The notes: generated by a model from the sequence alone, not told the origin. Shown: positions 52,739 to 60,716, counted from the stretch's first letter. The stretch is 64,000 nucleotides of DNA from Mucilaginibacter ginsenosidivorans (GCF_007971025.1 NZ_CP042436.1:4092001-4156000), one strand, 5' to 3'. Program-made: numbers and translations.

Positions 52739-53317
52739 ATGAAAAGTTTATCGATCATTATAGCGTTGCTTGTTAACACAGCTTTTGTTATGGCACAAAA
52801 GCCTGATTCGGCAGGTGTGCCCGTAAAGACAAAAACGGTTGATGGCACGGTAGTGACGTCGGCAAATAATTTGGTCGCTAATATTGCGCTTTCATCAGAA
52901 CTAACAACATTGTCAAATGCGATCAATGTATCGGGCCTGGCCGATACCTTAAGTTCAGGTACGATCACCTTTTTTGCACCTGTAAACAAAGCCTTTGAAA
53001 AATTGGCGCCGGGTTTCATTGATACGCTGACGCAGCCTGCGCATAAGGCGGAATTAATTGCGCTGGTAAAAAATCATGCCCTATCGGGAAGGTTCACATC
53101 AAAAGATTTTGAACGTCAAATAAAGGCGGGAAATGGGCAAACCGGCTTTACCACTTTATCCGGTGGCGTCATAACTGCCCGGATAAACGAAAACCGGAAT
53201 ATTGTACTGACCGATGAGAACGGCAACCAAAGCATTGTGACACGGCTTGACATTGATCAAAGTAACGGGATGCTTTTTATAGTAACCGCTGTATTGCTTC
53301 CCAAAGCGAAAGAATAA
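52739..53317 (+). CDS. Exported fasciclin (FAS1) domain protein
   Basis: A 192-aa secreted protein. Signal peptide MKSLSIIIALLVNTAFVMAQ; FAS1 domain about 40-190, with TLSSGTITFFAPVNKAFEKLAPGFID (H1-like) and LVKNHALSGRFTSKDFE (H2-like). FAS1 domains mediate adhesion or ligand binding. Begins 4 bp after the large outer-membrane protein stop, which suggests a shared transcript and possibly a functional pairing at the cell surface. Confidence 0.9.
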   Translation: MKSLSIIIALLVNTAFVMAQKPDSAGVPVKTKTVDGTVVTSANNLVANIALSSELTTLSNAINVSGLADTLSSGTITFFAPVNKAFEKLAPGFIDTLTQPAHKAELIALVKNHALSGRFTSKDFERQIKAGNGQTGFTTLSGGVITARINENRNIVLTDENGNQSIVTRLDIDQSNGMLFIVTAVLLPKAKE

Positions 53318-53365
53318 GACAAATCCATGGCAAACCGTTGCCGCCCCGCCTCCGTAATTTGTAGT

Positions 53366-53830
53366 ATGAAAAGGATAGTATTATTAATTACTGTTTGCTG
53401 CACCATGATGATAGCAGGTGCACAACATAGCAGCGCACAGTCAAAGAAAAGATCAGCTGCGGAATGGAAAAAAGTATTAACCCCTGATCAGTATGAAATA
53501 CTGGTCGAAAAAGGAACAGAACCCGCCTATAACAACGCTTATTGGAACAACCACGAAAAAGGCGTTTATGTAAGTGCCGCTACGGGCGATGTTTTATTTA
53601 CTTCGGACGATAAGTACGATAGCCATACCGGCTGGCCAAGCTTTGTAAAACCGGTTGCCCCCTCAAAGATCGAGATCGTGAAAGATACAAGCTACGGCAT
53701 GGTGCGTGACGAAGTTGTTGAACGCAGCACCGGTTTGCACCTGGGCCATGTGTTTGACGACGGTCCGGCAGATCGTGGCGGTAAACGTTATTGCATGAAT
53801 TCAGGTGCGCTGAAATTCATTAAAAAGTAA
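53366..53830 (+). CDS. msrB: Exported peptide-methionine (R)-S-oxide reductase
   Basis: MsrB reduces methionine-R-sulfoxide. 154 aa from the ATG at 53366, which begins a signal peptide (MKRIVLLITVCCTMMIAGAQ); the frame is open upstream without a signal. YDSHTGWPSF, LGHVFDDGP and catalytic Cys in GGKRYCMNSGALKF are intact. The usual zinc CxxC pairs are missing: YVSAATGDVLF replaces YxCxxCxxxLF, so it is a zinc-free type. Together with exported MsrA it serves envelope repair. Confidence 0.93.
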   Translation: MKRIVLLITVCCTMMIAGAQHSSAQSKKRSAAEWKKVLTPDQYEILVEKGTEPAYNNAYWNNHEKGVYVSAATGDVLFTSDDKYDSHTGWPSFVKPVAPSKIEIVKDTSYGMVRDEVVERSTGLHLGHVFDDGPADRGGKRYCMNSGALKFIKK

Positions 53831-54179
53831 CAAGCTTACGCGCTGCACTGATCGATGGCCTTAACATTGGTCGGGTACGGGCGCCGCTGTTCTCATAGTT
53901 CAATCCAATGGTCAGATCTACCCAGTCCGGGTTTACAGATCTGATCATTTTTTCCTTCTGCGGGCGGGTGAACGTGCTCACAAACTTAAAGCGGTCCATC
54001 GCCAGGTCTTCATTACTGATCTCTTCAAAATATACTAACCTGTTTAACTGCTGCGCGCTGTCGAAAAATAAAGTAGGCATCTGGTGGTAGAATTGCAGGG
54101 TCTTTAACAGGTCTGAGCACAATCCAACGTGCAAATTATTCCGGTTTCTGTCAGTTATGATATAGATAAAACGTTTCAT
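53820..54179 (-). CDS. GIY-YIG-like protein with degenerate active site
   Basis: A 119-aa protein resembling short UPF0213-type GIY-YIG proteins: FIYIITDRNRNNLHVGLCSDLLKTLQFYH, LNRLVYFEEISNEDLAMDRFKFVSTFTRPQKEKMI and RSVNPDWVDLT. The key residues are altered: IYI instead of GIY, HVG instead of YIG, Lys instead of the catalytic Arg, and Asp instead of the metal-binding Glu (AMDRFK). Nuclease activity is therefore doubtful. It is divergent from the LexA-like gene and its 3' end overlaps msrB by 11 bp. Confidence 0.78.
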   Translation of the reverse strand: MKRFIYIITDRNRNNLHVGLCSDLLKTLQFYHQMPTLFFDSAQQLNRLVYFEEISNEDLAMDRFKFVSTFTRPQKEKMIRSVNPDWVDLTIGLNYENSGARTRPMLRPSISAARKLVTF

Positions 54180-54263
54180 TTTAAATAAAAATTTGCTGGT
54201 TAAAAAACATTTACTAACTTTATGAGCATAAAATTACTAATAATTTTAGCAATTCCAAATTTT
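54180..54263. promoter_or_regulatory. Divergent control region of the LexA-like and GIY-YIG-like genes
   Basis: The 84-bp spacer is AT-rich and contains repeated ACTAA-type units: TTTACTAACTT (about 54211) and AATTACTAATAATTTTAG (about 54233-54250). Such near-repeats are candidate operators for the XRE repressor acting on both genes. Not verifiable by sequence alone. Confidence 0.4.
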
Positions 54264-55040
54264 ATGTCAATTATTTCATCAAATATTAAATTCCTGCGGA
54301 AACGAAAAGGCCTTACACAACAGCAATTTGCTGACCAGATAGGCATCAAAAGATCATTGGTTGGCGCTTACGAAGAAGAGCGCGCCGAGCCGAAATACGA
54401 ATTGCTAAAAAATATAGCATCATTTTTCGAGATCACCGTGGATGATTTTATCAATGAGACCATAAACGATAAATGGGCGCCCAAGCCGAAAGGCGATCCG
54501 GCCAACCTCCGCATCCTCACCATTTCGGTTGACAAGGATGAGAATGAGAATATCGAGATGGTGCCTTTAAAGGCCAGCGCGGGTTACCTTAATGGTTATG
54601 CCGACCCGGAATATGTGGCGCAGCTGCCGAAGTTTTACCTGCCTATGTTTAAGAACGGCACCTTCCGTGCGTTCGAGATCAAAGGCGACTCGATGTTGCC
54701 CCTGCCATCGGGCTCCATTATAATAGGTGAATACCTGGAGAACTGGGGCGACCTGAAATCGGGTGATACTTATGTTGTCGTATCCAAAAGTGATGGTGTG
54801 GTATATAAACGCGTAACCGGTAAATTTAAGGAGCAGAAAAAATTAAAATTAGTATCCGATAACCCCGTTTACGAACCTTACGAGATCAGTGGCGAGGATA
54901 TCCTGGAGATATGGAAAGCCAAAGGTTACATATCGACCCAGTTACCCGAGCCTGCGCCCGAACCAACCATGGAAAGCCTGACAGCCATGATGGCGCAGAT
55001 GCAGCGTTCCATATCCAAACTGGGGCAAGGCAACAATTAA
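54264..55040 (+). CDS. LexA-like XRE-S24 transcriptional regulator
   Basis: A 258-aa repressor; start at 54264 gives MSIISSNIKFLRKRKGLTQQQFADQIGIKRSLVGAYEEER, an XRE helix-turn-helix at about 5-60. The C-terminal S24 domain (about 125-215) keeps the catalytic dyad: Ser143 in KGDSMLPLPSG and Lys182 in VVYKRVTG. A candidate self-cleavage site is Ala106-Gly107 in KASAGYLNGY. Domain order and dyad match phage-CI/LexA-type repressors that cleave with RecA. The C-terminal tail (about 225-258) is Pro/Met/Gln-rich and extends beyond the fold. Divergent from the GIY-YIG-like gene. Confidence 0.88.
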   Translation: MSIISSNIKFLRKRKGLTQQQFADQIGIKRSLVGAYEEERAEPKYELLKNIASFFEITVDDFINETINDKWAPKPKGDPANLRILTISVDKDENENIEMVPLKASAGYLNGYADPEYVAQLPKFYLPMFKNGTFRAFEIKGDSMLPLPSGSIIIGEYLENWGDLKSGDTYVVVSKSDGVVYKRVTGKFKEQKKLKLVSDNPVYEPYEISGEDILEIWKAKGYISTQLPEPAPEPTMESLTAMMAQMQRSISKLGQGNN

Positions 55041-55110
55041 GTTACATGGGTGCGATTAAACTAATAGGATTTAACTTTATCAAAAGATCAAAAAACATCT
55101 AAAATTGAAA

Positions 55111-55479
55111 ATGATGAAGAAATTTCTGTTAGTATGCTGTATCCTTCTTGGTATATCAGCAGTTAGCCGTGCACAAGGTGGCGGCGGAAGAATGAGCCCC
55201 GAGGACAGGGCAAAAAATTTGCAGACCCAGTTGAAGTTAAATGACGATCAGACAGCCAAAATAACAGCTATTTACAAGGCGCAGGCCGTAAAAAGGGATA
55301 GCATAAGGACGGCGGCTAATGGCGACAGGGATGCAATGAGGTCGGCAATGATGCCTTTGATGAAAGAAACAAACGACAAAGTTAAGGCTATTCTGACACC
55401 AGAACAGCAAACTGCCTACCAAAAAATGATGGACGAAATGCGTGCCCGCATGCAGGGTGGCGGTGGTGGCGGCAATTAA
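55111..55479 (+). CDS. Small secreted Spy/LTxxQ-like protein
   Basis: About 122 aa; the ATG at 55111 (or 55114) starts a signal peptide MMKKFLLVCCILLGISAV. The rest is helical and charged: MSPEDRAKNLQTQLKLNDDQTAKITAIYKAQ, with LTPEQQTAYQKMMDEMRARMQ carrying LTxxQ-like spacing, then a Gly-rich tail. Resembles the Spy/CpxP periplasmic chaperone group or the metal-resistance-like helical proteins (DUF4890). Probable stress-related periplasmic chaperone. Confidence 0.72.
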   Translation: MMKKFLLVCCILLGISAVSRAQGGGGRMSPEDRAKNLQTQLKLNDDQTAKITAIYKAQAVKRDSIRTAANGDRDAMRSAMMPLMKETNDKVKAILTPEQQTAYQKMMDEMRARMQGGGGGGN

Positions 55480-55506
55480 GCCAGCCTTAAAAATTGACAT
55501 TAAAAG

Positions 55507-55537
55507 AAAGCGGCTCTGCGCCGCTTTTTCTATTTTA
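55507..55537 (+). terminator. Rho-independent terminator
   Basis: AAAGCGGC and GCCGCTTT pair around TCTGC, followed by TTTCTATTTT. Ends the Spy-like gene transcript; it lies 17 bp before bioF. Confidence 0.8.
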
Positions 55538-55553
55538 GCAGAAATTTCATCCA

Positions 55554-56684
55554 TTGAACCCTGCCGAAAAATTTATTAAGGATAAACTCGATGCAAGGCG
55601 CCTTGACGGCTCCTACCGCATACTTAAGCCGGAAAATGACCTGGTCGACTTTTGCTCCAATGATTACCTGGGCTTCGCCCGTTCTGCCGCACTTAAAGAG
55701 TTGATCGCTAATGAGCTGCGCGAGAATGATATTAAATCTATCGGTTCAACAGGATCAAGGCTGATCTCAGGAAACTCATCGTACATCGAAAACCAGGAAA
55801 AAGAGATCGCTGCGTTTCATAACTCGGAGTCGGGGTTGATCTATAACTCGGGTTATGATGCCAATGTAGGTTTATTTTCGTCCCTGCCTCAAAAAGGCGA
55901 TACTATTATTATGGATGAGTTGGCGCATGCTTCTATCATCGATGGAGCAAGGTTAAGTTTTGCAAACCGTTATAGTTTCCGGCATAATGACCTTGCGAGC
56001 CTTGAAGAAAAATTGAAGCACGCCAAAGGAAATTGCTATGTCGTTGTCGAAAGCGTGTATTCCATGGATGGTGACACACCGCCGCTAAAGGACATTTCAA
56101 AACTGGTTGAACAATATAACGCCCAACTGATTGTGGATGAGGCGCATGCGGTAGGTTTATACAAAAGGGGGTTGATCTGCGAGCTTGGGCTGGAAGACAA
56201 AGTTTTTGCCAGGGTTATTACTTTTGGGAAAGCTTTGGGCTGCCATGGGGCAATTGTATTAGGCGGTAATTTACTCCGCGAGTACCTGATCAATTTTTCG
56301 CGGTCGTTTATTTACACAACAGCGGCGTCATTTCACCAGTTTGCAGCGATAAAAATGGCTTATAAGCATTTGGCCAATGCCGATAATACAATCGAACAGT
56401 TAAACAGTAATATCCGTCTGTTAAAAAAATCACTGACCGCCGGTCTGAAACTTCAGTTGATACAAAGCGACAGCGCCGTACAATGCCTGATAGCTGGCAA
56501 CAATAAAAAGGCAAAAGCATTGGCGGCTACGTTACAGGCCGCGGGGCTCGATGTTCGCCCAATATTGAGCCCCACGGTACCAAAAGGTTCGGAAAGGCTG
56601 CGCATTTGCCTGCACGCTTTCAATACACCAGGCGAGATAACAATTTTGGCTGAAACACTTAATAAATATAACGATGCCGGATAA
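55554..56684 (+). CDS. bioF: 8-amino-7-oxononanoate synthase
   Basis: PLP enzyme (376 aa) condensing pimeloyl-thioester with alanine in biotin synthesis. DFCSNDYLGFARS, GSTGSRLISGNSSYIENQEKEIAAFH, DELAHASIIDGARLS, VVESVYSMDGDTPPL, IVDEAHAVGLY and the PLP-lysine segment ITFGKALGCHGA are all present. The only in-frame start is TTG at 55554, since no ATG precedes NPAEKF. Directly followed by bioD (11-bp overlap). Confidence 0.95.
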   Translation: MNPAEKFIKDKLDARRLDGSYRILKPENDLVDFCSNDYLGFARSAALKELIANELRENDIKSIGSTGSRLISGNSSYIENQEKEIAAFHNSESGLIYNSGYDANVGLFSSLPQKGDTIIMDELAHASIIDGARLSFANRYSFRHNDLASLEEKLKHAKGNCYVVVESVYSMDGDTPPLKDISKLVEQYNAQLIVDEAHAVGLYKRGLICELGLEDKVFARVITFGKALGCHGAIVLGGNLLREYLINFSRSFIYTTAASFHQFAAIKMAYKHLANADNTIEQLNSNIRLLKKSLTAGLKLQLIQSDSAVQCLIAGNNKKAKALAATLQAAGLDVRPILSPTVPKGSERLRICLHAFNTPGEITILAETLNKYNDAG

Positions 56685-57291
56685 GCAACATTTTTTTGTA
56701 ACTGGAATAGGTACCGAGATCGGCAAAACCGTTGTATCCGCCGCGCTTGTAGAAAAATTGAGGACCGATTACTGGAAACCTGTCCAGTCCGGCGACCTGG
56801 ATAACAGCGATTCGCTCAAGGTAAAAAGTCTTATTTCGAATGCCGTCACAAAGATATTTCCCGAAACATACCGGTTGACGCAACCCTTTTCGCCGCATAA
56901 ATCGGCTGATCTCGACGGTATCATCATCGATCCGGGGAAATTTATTCTTCCCAAAACGGATAATGCGCTGATAGTGGAGGGCGCCGGTGGTTTAATGGTG
57001 CCGCTGAACAACCGTTTCCTAATGATCGACCTGATCAAACAGTTGGATTTAGAAGTGATCCTTGTTTCAAAAAATTATTTGGGCAGCATCAACCATACCC
57101 TGCTTTCGATCAATGCTTTAAAACAATATGGCATCACGGTGAAAGGCCTCATCTTTAATGGCCCGGAGGACTATTACTCACAAGACTATATCCTGCAATA
57201 TACCGGCATCAAATTATTGGGGCACATTCCGGATTACCCGTTGATCGATAAACAAACAATAATTGATGCCGGTACACACATCAACCTTTAA
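56674..57291 (+). CDS. bioD: Dethiobiotin synthetase
   Basis: ATP-dependent carboxylase-ring-closing enzyme (205 aa) producing dethiobiotin. P-loop FVTGIGTEIGKTVVSAALVEKL, KPVQSGDLDNSDS, and VEGAGGLMVPLNNRFLMIDLI are diagnostic. Overlaps bioF by 11 bp. bioA and bioC are not in the window, and bioB is 37 kb away. Confidence 0.95.
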   Translation: MPDKQHFFVTGIGTEIGKTVVSAALVEKLRTDYWKPVQSGDLDNSDSLKVKSLISNAVTKIFPETYRLTQPFSPHKSADLDGIIIDPGKFILPKTDNALIVEGAGGLMVPLNNRFLMIDLIKQLDLEVILVSKNYLGSINHTLLSINALKQYGITVKGLIFNGPEDYYSQDYILQYTGIKLLGHIPDYPLIDKQTIIDAGTHINL

Positions 57292-57327
57292 TTAGCGTCC
57301 CTTTTTGATTGTCACCGGCTAAAAGGC

Positions 57328-57474
57328 GGCTCCGATGGAGCCTTCAATTATTATTGGATGATTTTCTATAAACAGGTAGCTCCTATGGAGCAAAATAGTT
57401 TAATGCGGTAATAGTTCCGTAGGAACATCCTGTTTGTAGAAAATAAAATGGATTGATAAGGCTCCATCGGAGCC
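57328..57474. repeat. Nested palindromic (MITE/BIME-like) element
   Basis: The outer arms GGCTCCGATGGAGCC (57328-57342) and GGCTCCATCGGAGCC (57460-57474) are exact reverse complements. Inside, ATTTTCTATAAACAGG (57361-57376) mirrors CCTGTTTGTAGAAAAT (57429-57444) with one mismatch. Two more hairpin motifs, GCTCCTATGGAGC (57379-57391) and GTTCCGTAGGAAC (57414-57426), occupy the centre. Each small motif is itself palindromic, so four nearly identical hairpins sit in mirrored order within 147 bp. No transposase gene. Consistent with a non-autonomous mobile repeat. Confidence 0.8.
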
Positions 57475-57553
57475 TCCTATTGATGTAACAAATCAAATTT
57501 TGCCAAATAAAGAATTTGCGCCACCTTCGTGTATTCGATTATTTAACCACTTC

Positions 57554-57608
57554 ATGAAACCACCAGGAGCAGCGCTTAAAAAACACAACACCGCTCCTGG
57601 TAGCTTCA
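57554..57608 (+). repeat. Long hairpin in the likely 5' leader of the dehydrogenase gene
   Basis: ACCAGGAGC (57562-57570) pairs with GCTCCTGGT (57593-57601); pairing continues outward through TGAAAC/GCTTCA with small interruptions (57554 to 57608). The loop is A-rich. It ends 22 bp before the ATG at 57631, so it could be a leader structure controlling translation or simply a repeat. Confidence 0.5.
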
Positions 57609-57630
57609 TCACCATTGAAAAATAATTTCT

Positions 57631-58524
57631 ATGATGAAACATATAACAGTAATTGGCTCTGGCACAATGGGTAACGGCATAGCGCACACCTTTGCTCAAT
57701 ATGGATTTAACGTATCATTGGTCGACATCAGTGAAGATGCGTTAAAAAAAGCTGTGCAGACCATCAGTAATAATCTTGATCGCCAGGTAAACAAAGGCAC
57801 TATTGATGAAACTGTAAAATCGGCTACCCTTGCCAACATTACCACTTATACCGATCTTGAAACCGGCGCCGCTGATGCTGACCTGGTTGTTGAGGCTGCT
57901 ACCGAAAACCGGGATATCAAGCTAAAGCTTTTTAAGGATCTGAGCGCCATTTGTAAGCCAGAAGCTATATTGGCATCCAATACTTCATCCATATCTATCA
58001 CCCAAATAGCGGCGGTTACCAAAGACCCATCACGGGTTATCGGCATGCATTTTATGAACCCTGTTCCGGTAATGAAACTGGTGGAGGTGATACGCGGGTA
58101 TGCGACAAGCGATGAAGTGACCAACACCATAATGAACCTATCCCGCCAATTGGGAAAGGACCCTGTTGAAGTGAATGATTACCCCGGCTTTGTAGCCAAT
58201 CGCATCCTGATGCCGATGATCAATGAGGCAGTTTACACACTTTTTGAAGGCGTTGCCGGCGTACAGGAAATAGATACCGTGATGAAATTGGGAATGGCCC
58301 ACCCCATGGGGCCGCTGCAACTGGCCGATTTTATAGGCCTGGATGTTTGCCTGGCTATTCTGCGGGTACTTTATGACGGTTTCGGCAATCAGAAATATGC
58401 GGCTTGTCCGCTACTGGTAAACATGGTTACAGCCGGGCATTTGGGTGTAAAATCAGGCCGGGGCTTCTATAAATATACCCCCGGAAGCAAGGATTTGGTG
58501 GTCGCCGACAAGTTCAGGCGTTAA
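57631..58524 (+). CDS. 3-hydroxyacyl-CoA (3-hydroxybutyryl-CoA) dehydrogenase
   Basis: NAD-dependent enzyme of 297 aa (start at either of two tandem Mets). Rossmann motif ITVIGSGTMGNGIAHTFAQYGFNVSLVD, catalytic region ASNTSSISITQIA with His in GMHFMNPVPVMKLVEVIRG, and C-terminal VNDYPGFVANRILMPMINEAVYTLFEGV and MGPLQLADFIGLDVCLAILRVLYDGFG. Converts 3-hydroxyacyl-CoA to acetoacetyl-CoA-type products. Stands alone; no thiolase or crotonase nearby. Confidence 0.93.
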   Translation: MMKHITVIGSGTMGNGIAHTFAQYGFNVSLVDISEDALKKAVQTISNNLDRQVNKGTIDETVKSATLANITTYTDLETGAADADLVVEAATENRDIKLKLFKDLSAICKPEAILASNTSSISITQIAAVTKDPSRVIGMHFMNPVPVMKLVEVIRGYATSDEVTNTIMNLSRQLGKDPVEVNDYPGFVANRILMPMINEAVYTLFEGVAGVQEIDTVMKLGMAHPMGPLQLADFIGLDVCLAILRVLYDGFGNQKYAACPLLVNMVTAGHLGVKSGRGFYKYTPGSKDLVVADKFRR

Positions 58525-58587
58525 TAAATTTTAAACTTTTCATGTGCTCATTTGTCAAAGTTCTAATACTTATAAAAACATATTCAA

Positions 58588-58884
58588 ATGAAAACACTAT
58601 CAAAATTCGGGGTGCTGGCAGTATTGGGCGGCTCCCTGTTCCTGTCGGCATGCGCAGGTGAATATTATGTATCCGATCAGCCGGCGGATGTTGTTTACGA
58701 AAGACCGGCGCCTCCGTATGACGGCGCTGTATGGATAGAAGGCGATTGGGTTTGGAGTGGCGGAAGGTACGTACATCAACATGGCTATTGGGTTAGGCCG
58801 CGCGCGGGCCGCACCTATGTCTACGGCCGCTGGGAACACAACAATCGTGGCTACAGGTGGCACCGCGGACATTGGCACAGGTAA
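58588..58884 (+). CDS. Small lipoprotein with Trp-rich repeats
   Basis: A 98-aa exported protein. The leader MKTLSKFGVLAVLGGSLFLSAC ends in a lipobox (LSAC). The mature part repeats W-x-G-x-W-type units: VWIEGDWVWSGGRYV, GYWVRPRAGR and YGRWEHNNRGYRWHRGHWHR, as in the YXWXGXW repeat family. Possible role in envelope, unknown. Precedes a long perfect inverted repeat. Confidence 0.75.
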   Translation: MKTLSKFGVLAVLGGSLFLSACAGEYYVSDQPADVVYERPAPPYDGAVWIEGDWVWSGGRYVHQHGYWVRPRAGRTYVYGRWEHNNRGYRWHRGHWHR

Positions 58885-58890
58885 GCGTCT

Positions 58891-58942
58891 AATGTGCGGA
58901 TATGCAGATTTTAAATTCAAAGCATCTGCATATCCGCACATT
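58891..58942. terminator. 19-bp perfect inverted repeat between convergent genes
   Basis: AATGTGCGGATATGCAGAT (58891-58909) and ATCTGCATATCCGCACATT (58924-58942) are exact reverse complements around a 14-nt AT-rich loop, between the Trp-rich lipoprotein gene and argS. Lacks a strong U-tract but should fold very stably. Confidence 0.7.
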
Positions 58943-58952
58943 TGTACATTAA

Positions 58953-60716
58953 TTACATCCTCTCGGGTACTTCGATACCCAATAATCCCATTCCTTTTTT
59001 TATCACATTGGCCGATGCCGATGAAAGCTGCAGCCGGAATTGCCTGGTCGGCTCATCATCCGCCTGCAATATCGATCGTTCGTGATAAAACTTATTGAAG
59101 GCCTTGGCCACTTCGTAAACATAATTGGCGATAACAGCGGGTGTGTAGCCCCTGGCAGCTGTTTCTATAATTTCAGGGAACTGGCCAAGTATAAGTATTA
59201 ACTCTCTTTCTTCCGCGAACAATGGCGCAGCCGATTTTGCCGGGCTGATTGCCCCTGCCCTGCTTAAAACCGATCTTATCCGGGCATGTGTATATTGTAT
59301 GAATGGCCCGGTATGTCCCTGGAAATCGACAGATTCATTCGGGTCGAACAAAAGGCGTTTTTTGGGGTCAACTTTCAGCAGGAAATATTTTAGTGCTCCC
59401 ATACCAATTGTATGGTACAACTCTTCTTTTTCGGCTTCGCCAAATCCTTCTACTTTGCCTAACGCTTCGGTTTGATCTTTGGCGGTTGTTTCCATCTCGC
59501 TGATCAGGTCATCAGCGTCGACGACCGTTCCCTCGCGCGATTTCATTTTACCCGATGGCAGGTCGACCATACCGTAAGACAAATGATACAATCCCTTTGC
59601 CCAGGTTTTGCCTAACTTTTCGAGTATCAGGAACAATACTTTAAAATGGTAATCCTGCTCGTTACCCACTACATAAATAGATTCGTCCATGCCGAAATCA
59701 TCGTATTTAAGCTGGGCGGTACCCAGGTCCTGCGTCATATAAACCGATGTGCCGTCCGAACGTAGTAAGAGTTTCTGATCAAGTCCGTCGGCAGTCAGGT
59801 CAATCCAGACTGAACCGTCTTCCTTTTTAAAGAACACCTCCTTCGCAAGTCCTTCATCCACAATATCTTTTCCTAATAAATAGGTATTGGATTCGTAGTA
59901 AAATTTATCAAACTCGACGCCGAGCCGTTTGTAAGTTTCGCCAAACCCGGCATACACCCAGCCGTTCATGGTTTTCCACAGGCTGATGACGTCCTTGTCA
60001 CCCGCTTCCCACTTTTGAAGCATTTGTTGCGCTTCCTTTATTATCGGGGCGTTCTTTTTAGCCTCTTCTTCGGTTTGACCGGCAGCTTTTAGCTCGTCAA
60101 TCTGTTTTTTATACTCCTTGTCGAACAATACATAGTATTTGCCTACCAAATGGTCGCCCTTTAACCCGGAAGATTCCGGCGTTTCGCCGTCACCGAACTC
60201 TTGCCAGGCCAGCATGGATTTGCAAATATGGATACCCCGGTCGTTAACCAGGTTTGTTTTGATCACATCATACCCCGCCGCCTCCAAAATTTTTGCGACT
60301 GAATATCCCAGCAAATTATTACGCACGTGGCCCAAATGCAGGGGTTTATTGGTATTGGGCGATGAATATTCCACCATTACTTTTTTGCCGTTGGGTTCAA
60401 ACCTGGCAAAATCATCGGGCAGTATTTCCGTATAGAATTTATTTAGCCAGAAAGAATCGGCCAAAGAAATATTCAGAAAGCCTTTGATAACGTTGAATGC
60501 CGATATTTCAGAAACCTCGCTTTTCAGGAACTCACCTATTTCAATGCCGGTTTGCTCGGGCGATTTGCGCGATAATTTGGTAAATGGGAACGTAACTAAG
60601 GTAACCTGCCCCTCAAATTCTTTCCGGGTTTCCTGCAAGTTGATATCGGCGGGGTTTACGTCGGTTTGATAGAGTGTTTTAACAGCTTTAACAACGGCTT
60701 CGGTAATAAAATTCAT
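58953..60716 (-). CDS. argS: Arginyl-tRNA synthetase
   Basis: Class I aminoacyl-tRNA synthetase, 587 aa. The HIGH-like motif HLGH is in SSPNTNKPLHLGHVRNNLLG, and the KMSK counterpart is the degenerate MKSREGT typical of ArgRS. The N-terminal tRNA-recognition domain and the C-terminal DALR anticodon domain (YVYEVAKAFNKFYHERSILQ) are recognisable. Essential gene. Diverges from the arginine-deiminase-family gene. Confidence 0.97.
   Translation of the reverse strand: MNFITEAVVKAVKTLYQTDVNPADINLQETRKEFEGQVTLVTFPFTKLSRKSPEQTGIEIGEFLKSEVSEISAFNVIKGFLNISLADSFWLNKFYTEILPDDFARFEPNGKKVMVEYSSPNTNKPLHLGHVRNNLLGYSVAKILEAAGYDVIKTNLVNDRGIHICKSMLAWQEFGDGETPESSGLKGDHLVGKYYVLFDKEYKKQIDELKAAGQTEEEAKKNAPIIKEAQQMLQKWEAGDKDVISLWKTMNGWVYAGFGETYKRLGVEFDKFYYESNTYLLGKDIVDEGLAKEVFFKKEDGSVWIDLTADGLDQKLLLRSDGTSVYMTQDLGTAQLKYDDFGMDESIYVVGNEQDYHFKVLFLILEKLGKTWAKGLYHLSYGMVDLPSGKMKSREGTVVDADDLISEMETTAKDQTEALGKVEGFGEAEKEELYHTIGMGALKYFLLKVDPKKRLLFDPNESVDFQGHTGPFIQYTHARIRSVLSRAGAISPAKSAAPLFAEERELILILGQFPEIIETAARGYTPAVIANYVYEVAKAFNKFYHERSILQADDEPTRQFRLQLSSASANVIKKGMGLLGIEVPERM

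Larger units (their letters stand above)
57292..57630. other. Gene-free stretch with nested palindromes
   Basis: 339 bp between bioD and the dehydrogenase gene without an ORF. It contains the composite palindromic element at 57328-57474 and, nearer the dehydrogenase, a second hairpin at 57554-57608. Both are listed separately. Confidence 0.7.
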
